DNA of 64,000 nt from Daedaleopsis sinensis (lineage: Eukaryota > Basidiomycota > Agaricomycetes > Polyporales > Polyporaceae): the NCBI GenBank assembly GCA_033807695.1, contig CM066308.1:1364001-1428000 (forward strand), in the 5' to 3' direction. This document shows, piece by piece, positions 45,487-57,700 of the stretch. The notes beneath the pieces were generated by a model. It saw only the letters and a list, made by a program, of their open reading frames with translations, was not told the DNA's origin and searched no databases. Position 1 is the stretch's first letter. The number at the start of each line of letters is the position of its first letter. The position numbers and the translations under genes are program-made.

Positions 45487-48400
45487 CGAGCGCGTCCGCG
45501 GTGGTTCCTGCCGCAGATATCCGCGTCCGTGTCCGCGTCCGTGTCCCAATTTACCGTTCCGAGGATAGTGGCTGACTGGGATCTACTGGGATCCGGATTA
45601 GTCGACTGGCTGTAGCTGTAGCTGTAGCTGTAGATCAATGCATGATCAGTGCGCGCGCGCCCGCGTGCGGATGGTTCTTACTCGCGATCACCTATAGCTA
45701 GATGATGAATCTTATCCTGCGACACAGGCGCGGACGCGCCGGCCAGATGTACCAGTATACTTATGTGGGGGTCGTCTCTCCGGATCCGTGTGCTGTATCA
45801 TTGTATAGCACGCACGAACGCACGCACGAACGCGCGGACGAACGGACGGAGCGCGCGCAACTCACGCGTACGGGGCAGGAGGGAGTTCGGTCGCCCGCGA
45901 TTCAGAGGGCAGGCCGCATACCGCTCCTGGAGCTCGCACCCACGCCCGCCCCGGCGTGCCCCCTCCGCGTCCTCCTCCGCGTCTCGAGATCTCGTGCACG
46001 GTGCTGTGTGTTCTGAATCCTCGCCGGGGCTCCGAGTGCGCGCCTGGCAGAACGCTCAAGCTCGCGCGGGCGGGCGGGTGCACACTGCGGCGGCGGCGTA
46101 TCGTTCTGCAGCCATAGCGAATAGCAGGCTCGGGTCGCGCTGATCAGCGCGCGCGTAGCAGTAGCACGAGCACTGTGACTGTATCCGTGCGCACTGAGTA
46201 CTGGGTACTGAACTGCGCACCGGTCTATGTGCGCGTATCGCGCCAGCCTCCGAGCTCCAGCTCCAGGGCCCGGGGTCCGACTCAGTGGGTGGGTGCACCG
46301 GGGGTTTCAACTTTCCACGGTCATTGAGCATTGAGCTCGAGCGCGGCCGCATTCGGGACGTATGCATTGCATTGCATTGCATTGGATGTGTGCACGGCGT
46401 ACGATGAGCTCGGCGCTCACACGCACACGCGCCGGTGTTCTGCATCTCTACTCGCAAGGAGAGAGTGTTGTGTGGGTTCAGATGTTCACATGTCTGCGGT
46501 TCGCGAAAGAGGAAAGATGAGGACGAGGACGAGGACGCGCGCGGGCGCTCGAACTTCAATTTACAAGGGACACACCTGCACCCGAGGGCGAGGGCGAGGG
46601 CGGAAAGCACCCGCGATCCCATCAGCCTGATCAAGAGCCCGAGCCGCGTGAGTACTTCCACTCGTAAGTGGGATTCGGAAATTCGAATTCGAATCCGCGG
46701 CGGACGCTGAGGGCATTGTCACATGCGTCGCGTTGGACCGCCGCCGCTCTAAGCTCGCCTTCGCGCCCTTCGCGCCCTTCGCGCCCTTCATTTCGCGCGC
46801 GAAGGGCGGGTGGGAAGATGGCTGGCGGCTGGCGGCTGGCGCTGATGAGCATTAACATTGAGGGGTGCTGCCTGTGGCGGGGATAGGCACTAAGTACTAA
46901 GTATTGGGGAGCTGGATAGGAAAGGATGCCAGTGGTGCAGGATACGCGTACGTACGCGTACGTACCCTTCGCCTTCGCCTTCGCCTTCGCCTTCCGAGCC
47001 TGCGCCGTGCCTTGACTCCTGAGCCGGCGGTGCGGTACTTACTTGAGTTTGTAGTTTGAGGCTTTGCGATCTGGACTCTGGACTCTGGAGAGCTCGAGAA
47101 TGAGAATCGGGCGCGTGGCAAGGCACGCACTAGTACTGGAGGGCTGGGCGTGCGCGTGCGCACGGATGGATTATGATATAGAGGGTTGCAAGGGGGCCGT
47201 GCGCGATCAAGGATTATCGGAGAATAGAGAGATCGCCGAGTGCATGTCCGAGTCCGAGTCCGAGTCCAAGTCCCAAGTCCAAGTCCAAGTCCGAGTCTGG
47301 GGCCGCTGGCCGCCGCGCTCGTGAGTCGTGGGTCGTGGGTCGTCAGTCGTGAGTCGTCGGTGGCAGAGCCTGAGGACGCGGAGCGACAGCGGGCGTGCGT
47401 GTGCGTTTGCGTGCGTGTGGGTGGGTGCACACCCGCGAGAGTGCTGGCGCGGGATCTAGAGTGAGTATGACTCTGAGAGGCGCACACGCACACGCACTTG
47501 GTCGTGGTCGTGGGACACAGCGGTGGTGGTGCCAGCGCTGCACCGTACGCGTACGCGTGTTTGCCGGGGACGTCGACGTCGCTGTCGCTGTCAATTGCAA
47601 TGAACGTCGACGTCGAGAAGGCTGTCAGGCCCTGGCCATGGAGAGATGGCGATCTGGTCGCGCGTCGCGGGGCGCACAGCCGCGGAGTATGAGTATGTCT
47701 GCCATGCATATGTCTAGTTCTAGTGTGCCCGTGCGACGTGCGTAGATACTTGCCCAGGCTCTGCCGTCGATTGGGATCTCGTCTGCGCCCGCCCCGCCAC
47801 CGCCCATTCAATGTAATCGAGTATTGCATATATGCAGCGGTGCAGCGGTGCCATCATGCGCGGATGTCGCACTCTCTGACTCTCTGGCAGCTCCCAGATC
47901 ACAGATACCGCTGGGCGATGGGCGAGGGCGCCCGCGATATGTTTTGACGTGACAGGCTACAGGCTACAGCGATCGCGAGTCGGGTCGGGTCGCGCAAAGC
48001 AACTCCCCAGCCTGCGGCCGGCGATCTGCACGTCGACGTCCAACTTGCGTCGGTCGCGGGCACGTCGACGCTTGTCCGACACCGACACCGACACCGCGCT
48101 CGAGCATCGGCGGTCCCACACAGATGGGATGAGATCCGCGCGCTCCTTCTGGCCATGGGTCCCGCGAGACTGGGGCGGTGCGACGCGCACAGAGGCTCAG
48201 ACTCAGAGTTTGGGGGCGCGAGTTTGGAGGTTGGGGGCGCGGCGGGGCGACGGTCGCGGTGCCTGCAGGCTAGCGCTTCGTATACAGCGGGCAGATCGAC
48301 AGCTCGCGGACGCGCTCTGTCCGTCGCGCCTGTGGGTATCGCTAGGGGGGCGAGCGGGCGACCGACGGCGCGGGACGGATTGTGTCGACGCGAGCAACTG

Positions 48401-49669
48401 TATACGTCCGCGCGGAGCTTATGCAGCAGAGTCCGCCGTACGCTCGGTCGTCCTCTGACTTCCTCGCGTGCACGTGCGCATGGACATGGACACACTCGCT
48501 GATTATAGAATCGGGCAGCCGATAGCAAGCACTAGTACTGGGACTGCGGGGCGCGCGGCGGGCGAACGCGTGCGAACGCGCGCCGCGCATTCCGAATAGT
48601 GGCTGCTGCCCGGGGCCCCCGCGAGGGCGAGAACGCACCACAGAACGCAGAACAGAACGGTGTGCAGGGACGGGCGATGCGGTGCCCGAGCCGATCCGAA
48701 TTCGGACGCAGACGGCCTGCGAATTCGTGCGCGCGACGATTACGGTCAAGTACAGTAACGGATGCGCGAACGGGGGAGGCGAGGCGAGGCGAGCTTTGGG
48801 GGGCGGATGCAGGGAAGTCGACGTCGGCATCGGCATCGGTCGGGAGATGGTCGGTCGCGCACAGGACGGCGTCGGCGTCGGCGTCGTGCCGTGTGCGGGT
48901 GCGCACCCGCAAGCACCGACGGACGCAGAGGGCCTCCACGCCGTGTCGCTGGCTGCAAAGTAGCGTGCCTGAGATGCACCCCGCCGTCCGTTTGGCTGCT
49001 GGGGCGCGTTCTGGACTGTGTGCCGCTGCAGATGCGCTCGCTCGGGGGAGGGAGGAAGCCGAGGGGATCGCAGCATGATCCAACGTCCGTGCACGAGAGA
49101 GCGAGGAGAGCGAGGGTGTGGTAAGCAGGCGGGCGCCTGCAATATGACCATACGCGGGGTTAATGGTGGTCGGTCGGGGGCGGTGCTGGCGATGGGGATC
49201 GTAGCAAGAGTGGCCCGAGCTCGTCCGGGAGGACAATGCATCGTCGGCGGGCCGCGGCGGGCGGCCGGTAACTGGCGGTAATTAACGGGGATTAAGGTTT
49301 GGGGAAAATCTGGCGGACGATTGTGTTTGGGAGAATTTTGTTGGATCGGAGGAATGGTGATTAATTGGTGGGGGACGGAAGCACAGCCATCTTGTTCGGG
49401 AGGGGTGTACCTGTCGTGGAGCCGAGGGAGTGGAAGCGGGGTGATGGGTGGGAACGTGCGGAAAAGGGAAGGGGAGATCTGGAGTCGAGGACTAGTCGAG
49501 GGCGAAAGCGATGACGGGGATGGATAAATAGGGCGGCCCAGGAGCGAGGACGGAAGTGACTGCCAGACGAGGACGACGACGACTGGGCTTCTTTCTGCAG
49601 CTGTCCGACGTTGTTTCTGCAGCTGTCCAGTCTCCGATTCTATTTCTCGCCCACACCCGCCGTTTTTCA

Positions 49670-51676
49670 ATGATCGACACGCTCCCGGCCGCCTCCTTCC
49701 CCGACTCGCTCACGTCGTACAACGTCCATAACCTCCAGCTCGAACTCGGGCAAAACAAGCAGCTCCTCGACCCCCTCGCCTTTGACACACGTCTTCTGTA
49801 TGTCCTTCCCTGTCCACCCCCCGCCCTCGCTGACACCTCCACAGCTCCAACTCGCTCGGGATCGACTACGACTCGCGCCGCATGTCCAGCTCCGCCACCT
49901 CTGACAGCAGTCTCCACTCCCGCCCCGACAAGCGCCCCGCCACCCCCGACTACGCCCCCGCCGACAAGCGGCCCCGCCCCGCCCTCGACTCCCCCTGGTC
50001 CGCCTCCAACCCCGCCACCCCCGACCTCGCCCCCCACGACACAGACTCCGACCGCGTCCAGCTCCCGTCCCTCGCCTCCACCTTCAACGACCGCCACGAG
50101 CTCCGCCGTGCGTCTCTTCCTACTCTCTATCCCGACTCCCGCTCCCGCCTCCCCTACCCCCTCCACCGCCAGACCCAGTCCTCGTCCGCCGCGCCCTACC
50201 CGTTCCCCGCCTCCGACCCCGACCCCGACTCCGCAGACAAGCCCCCCCGCCCGCGCCTCGCGACAGACACCGAGCTCGGTCTCTATCCCAGCGACATCTC
50301 CTCCCTCTCCAGCACCGCGACCTCCTCCTTTGGCTTCTCCCCGCTCTCCTCCGCGGGCATCTCAGACTCGGACTCGTGGAACGCGCCCTCGATCCCGCGC
50401 CCGAGCTCGACCCCAGGCGCACGCTACGACGACTCCGTCCGTCACTCCTCGCTCGGCGGCCCCCAATCCATGTTTGGCGGCGTGACGCGCATCGCTGGAC
50501 ACACCGATCGCTCCCCCGTCTCGCGCCTCGCCAACGGCAACGGGCTCGCGCCCTCGGTCAAGACTGAGAGCGACTGGAACTTCCCGAGCTCCGCCCCCGA
50601 CTTCAGCATGAGCCCGTCTACTTCCGCCTCCGGCCTCGCGACCACGCCCGGCGCCCCCGCCAACCCGTCGATCAGCGTCACGAACTCGCCGAGCCGCTCG
50701 CCGCAGTCCGCGCCGACCGCGCCCAGCGCCGGCCTCGTCGACCGGCCCCCGCAGCGCAAGCGCGGGAAACTCCCAAAGCCCGTCACCGACTTTCTCAAGG
50801 ACTGGCTGCACAGGCACAGCGACCACCCCTACCCGTCCGAGGAGGAGAAGAAACAGCTCTGCCACGCGACGGGCCTCTCCATGAGCCAGGTCAGCAACTG
50901 GATGATCAACGTGAGTCTCTCGTGCGCTGCCACCCCCTCCGCGTGCTGACGCGCCCCAGGCGCGCCGTCGTATCCTCGCCCCCGCCCGCCAGCACACCGC
51001 CGGTCCCACCACCACCACCCCGTTCGCGACGCGCTCAGGCCCCGTCGGCATGCCCATGCCCGGCATGGCCATGGGGGGCCTGGGGGCCCCCGGGCTCGAC
51101 CCCGCGCGCCGCATGTCCGTCGACTCTCTGCAGCTGTACTACCCGATGTCCCTCCAGTCCCTCGGCCACGACCCGCACGGCCACCACCTCGGCGCGCCGA
51201 GCACGCGACATATGGTCGGCATGACGCGCTCGCTCTCCTCCAGCCACGCGACCGCGGGGAACCTCAGCGCGCTCGGACACCACGGCCACGGCCACAGCCC
51301 GTACGCGCTCTCGGACTCGTCGTACGCCCAGGGCCGGCTCTCGTACGCAGGCGGCGGGGGCGGGGGCGGGGGCGGGAGCAGCGGCGCGTCCGCCCTCCAC
51401 CCGTCCGCACACTCGCACGCGCACGCGCACGGCGGCTTCTACGGGCTCTCGGGCAGCACGGGCGGCAGCGGCGCGTACATGAGCTCCGGGTCCATGTACG
51501 GCGCGAGCACGGGCTACGCGCAGAGCGGGAGCCACCACGCGCCGCAGGGCGGGAGCCCCGGGGGCCGCGTGCTCACCCCGGGCACGGACGACTCGGTGCA
51601 GGGCAGCTACCGCTTCCCCGAGCACTCGGCCTCGCCGGGCCCGCAGTCGGGCTCGGGCTACGGCACGCCGCAGTGA
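49670..51676 (+). CDS. TALE-type (KN) homeobox transcription factor, 636 aa
   Basis: Exons 49670-49797, 49845-50910 and 50960-51676 join in phase. The first exon encodes a conserved-looking N-terminus (MIDTLPAASFPDSLTSYNVH). A Ser/Pro/Asp-rich disordered stretch follows. The homeodomain lies at roughly residues 344-405: KRGKLPKPVTDFLKDWLHRH, then a three-residue-extension loop with HPYPSEEEKKQL, then the recognition helix SQVSNWMIN joined to ARRRIL across the second intron. The intron thus falls inside the WF.N.RRR-type recognition helix, with Met replacing the usual Phe (WMIN). The C-terminus is His/Gly/Ser-rich with a Gly run. Expected role: a nuclear DNA-binding regulator of development, related in fold to Cup9/Tos8-like proteins. 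Which mushroom homeobox gene it is cannot be told. Confidence 0.93.
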
Positions 51677-52690
51677 GGCCTGAGTGCGCGCGGGCTTCAA
51701 TGCATCGGGACTGATTGGATTGGACGGGCGGGCGGACGGGCGGGGTATCATTATCCATTTTAGTTCGCAGCCGGGCGGGTGCTTTTGTTTTTCCCGCTCG
51801 GCCTCCTCGCTCATGCTTTCGCACGCCTCCTCCGTCCGCCTCCCACCGTCGTGCCCTCCAACGACGTCCCCCCTCCAACGATCGCGAGCTCCCCCACTGC
51901 CCGCGTCGGAAATCGTCCGTCGCGCTCGCAGGTCGGCGCGGGCGCCGCGGAGCTGGCTGTACATACGCAAAACGCCAACGTCGCCGCCGTGCACGCACGC
52001 ACGCACGCCCGCTGGTCCGTCCCATCTGCTCTCTGCCGTCTTTCTTCACCTCTCGCCCTGTGCTACTATTCCCCCGCTGTACGCTGGTCTGTGTCCCTAC
52101 CCCTACCCCGTCGCCGTCGCTGTCTTGATACCACCACCCCCGTTTCTCCTTCTCCTTCTCCATGCATCACGCCGCATCCGCATCCGCATCGCCCGTCGCC
52201 CGTCGCCGCACAAGCCCCCCGTTCCCCCGCTCCCCTCGCCCCCGTCCCTGCCCTGCCCATCTCATCCCTGCCCGCACGCACGCACGCCGTCACGCAGAGC
52301 CCGTCCCCGTGCCTCGCTATCCCCCGTCGCCTCGTCCCACATACCGCCCCATACCGCCCCATACCGCCCGCCGAGCCCATCTGTACCGCTAAGTATTCGC
52401 TCTCGTCGCATCTCCGCCGCACCCGCACCCGCCCGCCGTATCATATCGCATACCGTACATGTACACCTAGTAGTCTGAACCGCCCGCTTGTGCCCGCTTG
52501 TGTTTATTCGCGCTGTTAGGTTTAGGTTTAGAGGGACACTCGCCCGCCCGCCCGCTCGCTCGTGGTTAGATACCAGATACCGGCCGCTCCTGAAGTTTGA
52601 ACGTTCGCGTGTATCTGCTCTGCTCTCGCTCTCGCTCTCGCTTTTTTCTTTTTTCTTTCTTTTTCTTGGACCGCGCGCCGCCGCCGTGTG

Positions 52691-52714
52691 CAATATCAAT
52701 ATCAATATCAATAT
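52691..52714. repeat. Tandem repeat, unit caatat, 4 copies
   Basis: Perfect hexamer copies, ending caatatga. Confidence 0.85.
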
Positions 52715-53048
52715 GAAGTCGGTATCGATACATCGTCCTCGCAGCCGCAGCGCACATTCAGTCCGTTCCGCTGAAACTTGATATTGCCTCAGCTGCAGGA
52801 GCAGGATCAGGATCAGGATCAGGCCTAGGGGAGCGCGCGCGCGGGGCAATGTCGCTGCACCTTGGGGACGGAGACGGAGACGGGCGGAGCACGCGGTTCC
52901 CCGGTACTTGCTGTAACTGTAACTCAGGCTCGCGATCGAATGGCGCCGTGCGTTGTGCGTTGATATGTACACTGTACGGTGCTCCGCGCATGAATGCATG
53001 CGTGTGCGTCTGGCCCCGCCTGGCGACCAGCCCCGGTGATGGCATCCA

Positions 53049-53060
53049 ATGTTCGATGTG

Positions 53061-53096
<36 letters not shown>

Positions 53097-53097
53097 A
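53049..53097. repeat. Tandem repeat, unit gatgttc, about 6-7 copies
   Basis: Heptamer copies with one variant (gatgtgc) near the left end. Confidence 0.88.
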
Positions 53098-53344
53098 TGC
53101 ATGGAGCGCTCCCTGTGCAGACTAAGTACGAAGTGAGTAGTGCCGTAGCTGCGAATGGCGAATGGGCGTCCGACAGGGATAGGGATCTGCGCGGCCATAC
53201 GGTGCGCCCTCGTGCACGACGATGATCTGTACATGTGTAAATGGTATATGCAGCACGTTGCGCACTTGGACTTGGACTGCATGCATGTGCATGTGCATGT
53301 GCACGTATACGTAGAGGGCTAAAGGCGGGATACGGTGTGCATTG

Positions 53345-53375
53345 ACAGTAACAGTAACAGTAACAGTAACAGTAA
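53345..53375. repeat. Tandem repeat, unit cagtaa, 5 copies
   Basis: Perfect hexamer copies. Confidence 0.9.
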
Positions 53376-53706
53376 CTGCTGATCATCATAATCATAATCA
53401 TATCGCAGAAAGTCAGTTCGAGCAAGTCCTCTGCTCGTCGCCTATAGTCTTAGATCAGATCGAGTATCGTCTGCCATCTGGACTCTGCCCCCTGCCCCCT
53501 GCCTACAGACTACAGACTACAGTCCGCAACGGAGACGTCTGAAGCTTGAAGACGGAGAGCAGACCGGGAACAGGACGAGAAAGCCGAAACGCACCCGGGG
53601 CAGGGCGGGGCGGACTGGGGCAGGGCAGGGCGGACTCAAATAGACTCAAATGCGCGCCACATTGCATTTCGCGGGTCGCTTGCCGGGGTCTCGCGCGGCG
53701 CGGCGC

Positions 53707-53747
53707 GGGGGCTGGGGCTGGGGCTGGGGCTGGGCTGGGGCTGGGAG
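53707..53747. repeat. ggggct repeat array, G-quadruplex-prone
   Basis: Six or so copies of ggggct with one gggct variant give more than four G-runs within about 40 bp on the plus strand. Confidence 0.85.
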
Positions 53748-54750
53748 TGCCGGAGCGTGATGATGATAAGTAATGACGATGACGATGCATATGTGCGCCG
53801 TGCAGCGTGTAGTGTGCGCCGTGCAGCGTGCGCCGTGTAGTGTGCAGCGTGCATGCATTCGGTGTGAGTCGTGAGGATTGAGTATTCCATGTATGATGTG
53901 TGATTCGGGATTGTGGGCTGGCTGCCGCTGCTGCTTATAGCACCGACGATGATGATGTACCACTACTAGAAGAAACCTAAGCTTGGCAGTACTGTTCCAC
54001 TCGGCTAGCGCGATGCCTGTTGCGCATGCGTTAGCGTTAGCGTGTGCGTCCACCCGAGCTCGAGCCCGAGCCCGAGCCCGAGCGCAAAACTCTAGTGCTG
54101 TAACTACGTGCCGGACACTGAGTACTGAGCTCGAGCCTTACCGCATCGGGCGCCGTACGCGTCTTGTGCTGGACCCGGCCTTGTGCAGCGGTCACTGGCA
54201 TGTGCGTGCCCGTTCCCCGCTCAGGCCTCAGGCTGGGGATCTTGTTGCGTTGGCGGTGAGGTTGAGTCTGGAGATCTTGTTCCGCCCGCGGCGGCCAGGC
54301 TCAAGCTTCAGGCTCAAGCTTTGCGCTGTACGTCTCTGGACTCCGGGCTCCAGCAGCCTCAGCCTCAGCCTCGGACTCCGCGAGGGGCTCCGAGTCCGAG
54401 TCCGCGCTCGAGCTCGAGCCCGCTACATCATGTGCGCATGCAATGTGCATGCATTGACTGATCGCGAGCTTCCTTCTCTGAATCGGGCACTGGGACTGGG
54501 ACGCTTGGCACGGAGCACGCCTGGGCGCGGTCGCCGCGCTGCCCGAATTCCGAATGAATCGGCGCGTCCGTCGTCTTCGCAATTCACCGTTCGGCGTTGG
54601 GGGACTTGGAGGCCCGATATGCGTACTTATGCAGGTCCAGTTGCTGGATCGGATCGCGGTGGTACTCACGACGCGCGCGCCGGCGAGCCGTGCGTACGTA
54701 CGTACGAACGAGCGAACGTAAGCAGCCTGAGACGGATACTTAGTATTGAG

Positions 54751-57700
54751 ATCCGTTGACGGTTGGAGGAGGACTGATTCTCTGAATATGTACTTATCGC
54801 TTCGTCTCGGAGCTCTTGTGCACCCCCCCGGGCCTGAGGCTGATATCGAGAGTGATATCGATTTCGTGACTTCCGGCTCAAATTGATGTCGTTTTTGCGG
54901 ATTTGGCCCGATTTCCGCCCAGGCTGAGCGGGATCTCAGGCTGGCCAGGGCTCCTGCGGCGGTTGATCGCGCAGTCGCGACTAGACGGATATGGCATGTC
55001 TACCGTCTGCGCTCTGCTCGGAGTCGTGTCTGCTAGTAGCGAGGCTCGCGCAAGGAAGTAAGTAAGCAGCCAATTGAACCCCAAGGTAAGAACTTACTAT
55101 GTAAGTATGTAGTACTTAGCGGGCGCGGCGATGGCATCGGGCTACGCGATCTCGATACATGGCCTACGCAATCTCGAGGCTTGCCGCGAGCGGGTGATGA
55201 TGCACCTTATCGGATGGATTTGATGGTGGCCTGCTCTTGCGACGGCTGTGTGGCGGAGGGTACAGGACCGGTAAGAGCTCACACCAGGTGAGGACTACGG
55301 GTTGGAGCTGAGTGACTGACCAAGAAGTCATAGGTTCAGATGTGCGCATGCAGGTTAAACGCAGATTGGAGAGAGAGTCTGGCATGAACCTTGTGGATGC
55401 AATCATCGAGTGGGAGAAGGCATCCTCGAGGCATGTGTATGATCAGATATAAGTACTTAGCGCTGTGAGGTACTTTGTTGTGTTCCGTCTCAAAGTCTAA
55501 AGATCAAGTGAGTACTCACATGCATTGCATACCCCCGGGGAAGGCTGGCGCTGCAGGATCTGTTAGCGCGAGGCTCGTCCAGGTTAGTACTGTTCCTATA
55601 CAAGCATAGTCTAGTGACAGAACAGTTAAGTAGGAGGTGAAACGTACCCGTGCTCAAGCGCTCGGCGACGTTCAGGCCCAGGAATCTGAGGCCCTCCGAC
55701 TGTTATCACAGCTAGTATGCAAACCTCCGAATCCTGCGCCTCCTCTCCAATCTGTCTGGATATGTACCGCGCATTCCCTGATCCGAAGTGGTAAGTGCTT
55801 GTATCCACATTACACCCTCAGGGCTCCGAAATTCCGGTGCGCATGAGTTGGGAATTGCATCGGGTGCAATAATCTAACGCTAGAGTTAGCGATATCACAG
55901 ACGACTCGCATCCTCACTAGTTTGTCTCCTTCATAGCCCGGCAAATCAGCGCGGCGGCCATTCCGCGCAGAAATGTATGTTCGCCATCCAGCCCATGTTC
56001 CCATGCAACCCTCTCTGCATCACGATCTTCCAGGCCTGACTCTCACGGGCGCTGCGATCCTCATACGATACCGGCGGTGATGCGCCACGCTGTGCCCTGC
56101 AGCGGCAGCAGAGCTGGGCGGCGAGCACGAGCACCGAACGCCCACAGAATCAGCATCCGATTTCGAACCCAAGAAGACAAACGTGAACCCGAAAGCCGCA
56201 GCGCGAAACACCGCAATGTGTGGTTTGGGCGCGGAGCTTCCCTCGATCCCCCTCTCCGGATGGGACCGCTGCCTGTGCCAGGTGAGCAGAATCTGTAGTC
56301 CCAAGGCCTAACCTAGTCCTCGGACGCTGCTTCTCTTTGTTCCGAGCTCGGACCTCATCACAATATCACGCACTGCACCGTACTCTTCTGTCGGCATCCA
56401 GCCTTGCCCTGGCCGACCCTGAGCAAGTACTGGCAAAAACCGTCCGGTAGCGCGAGCGCTGTAAGTACTTCCACCCGAATGGGGATTCCGACCGTTCTAG
56501 TGTGCACATCAGGTGCCCATCGGCAATGTGTAAATGGGGCGCAGCTTGAATCACCCCGTTGCCGATGGGCCTCTCCAACCCCGCGAGCGAGCTCCGGTCC
56601 CGAGTACACTCCGCGCGCGCCGAGATGAGGGCAGGCTGGAGTCTGGACAACATACCCGAGCCTTGCCTTCGTGAGGCGCGGACGCTCGGACCTACGCCGC
56701 GTCATGTACTATGTATGGTGGCGTCGTCTTCGCCGCATCCTTCCATGCCTCCATCGTACGTGCACCCCGAGGTGCACGCGATGGGTGCTATCATCATCAG
56801 GGTCAGCAGGAAGCATGCGCGTGAGTACCGTCGTACGCCAGCCCAAAGCTAACAGTCGTTGGGCGACTCGGACGGTGCACGACGCGTGTGCCCCTCCCCT
56901 CCTCGTGGCGAAGCCGACTCCGTCGCGCTCTGTACGTCACCGTACCGTAACGGGAGCACTCGTTTCTGATGGCCCCTGGAACAAGGTATCGCTTCAGGCG
57001 CGCGTCCCCCGAGAAGCGCGCGACGGTGTGGACCGATGCGCCAGAACGGCAAGGCGAATGCTGCATATGGCGGCGCGAGCGCCCGGGGGTGCGGGGGCTG
57101 AGCTACCCAAGGCTGGGCGTGTGAGGGCGGGCCACGAATGGACAACGCCCCTCCAAGCTCCACGCCGCGATTATGCGGGTGTGGGAGCTCGGCCGTGCTG
57201 CGGCGACCGACTGCACGGGTGCGCGATGTCTGGATGTCCGGGAGGACGCTTCATAACCACAGTCGCTGCGTGTTGCTGGGCGCACGCGCGGACTCATCAG
57301 ACTTCCGATGTGGGCGTGAAGAAACGGCAAGGCCGCATACGACTGTGGAGAAGAATTGTGGACGAGGACGAGGAGCCGCCTGCGAATGGCTGGTCGCTGG
57401 TGGCCAGCCACTAGCAGGCGGTGCGTTTACGCAAAACAGCGCTAGATAGGGTGATGATCGCGGGAGAACAAGGCGTCGTACGTACATGGGTGGACTCTGG
57501 GCGACTGGTTGTGGGTACAGCCGGATGGAAAGCAGACGGTGAGGATCCTTCCCACAAGTGCTAGCTCAGGGCCAGCGGGCAACGAGGCCGGATTTCGAAA
57601 CGCGGTGGACTATTCAAATTGTGAACTTTGCGGACCACAGCTTGGGCGTGTTATCGGCAAGCCCTGGATATGGGAAGATGCAGTAAGGGTGCAGTGCAGG

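Larger units (their letters stand above)
36077..49669. other. 13.6-kb gene-free region rich in short slippage-type repeats
   Basis: No gene was recognised on either strand. Long frames occur in several phases at once, as expected from GC-rich DNA with few stops. Throughout, there are 2-6-copy direct repeats of 5-10 bp units, for example at 36110, 38785, 39340, 39642, 42809, 42979, 43107, 43550, 44664, 45037 and 45459, often degenerate at the edges. It ends at the homeobox gene. Confidence 0.75.
51677..54750. other. Gene-free simple-repeat-rich region downstream of the homeobox gene
   Basis: It has the same texture as 36-49 kb: repeated short units near 52340 (ataccgcccc), 52510, 52691, 52803, 53049, 53345, 53707 and 53800. 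No convincing gene was found. The simple-repeat texture fades at about 54.7 kb. Confidence 0.7.

Noticed and set aside
46897..49670. Minus-strand ORFs of 310 and 442 codons in the repeat-rich region
   Set aside because: Their composition is Arg/Pro/Ser/His-rich without domains, other phases are equally open, and simple repeats run through them. They look like chance frames in GC-rich DNA.
50362..52006. Minus-strand ORFs of 250 and 323 codons opposite the homeobox gene
   Set aside because: Antisense to a confident homeodomain gene; low-complexity Arg/Ala/Gly composition.
52515..52535. Telomere-like ttaggtttagg repeat
   Set aside because: Only about two and a half units and not TTAGGG; it is one of many short repeats in this zone and the sequence continues with a gene beyond it.
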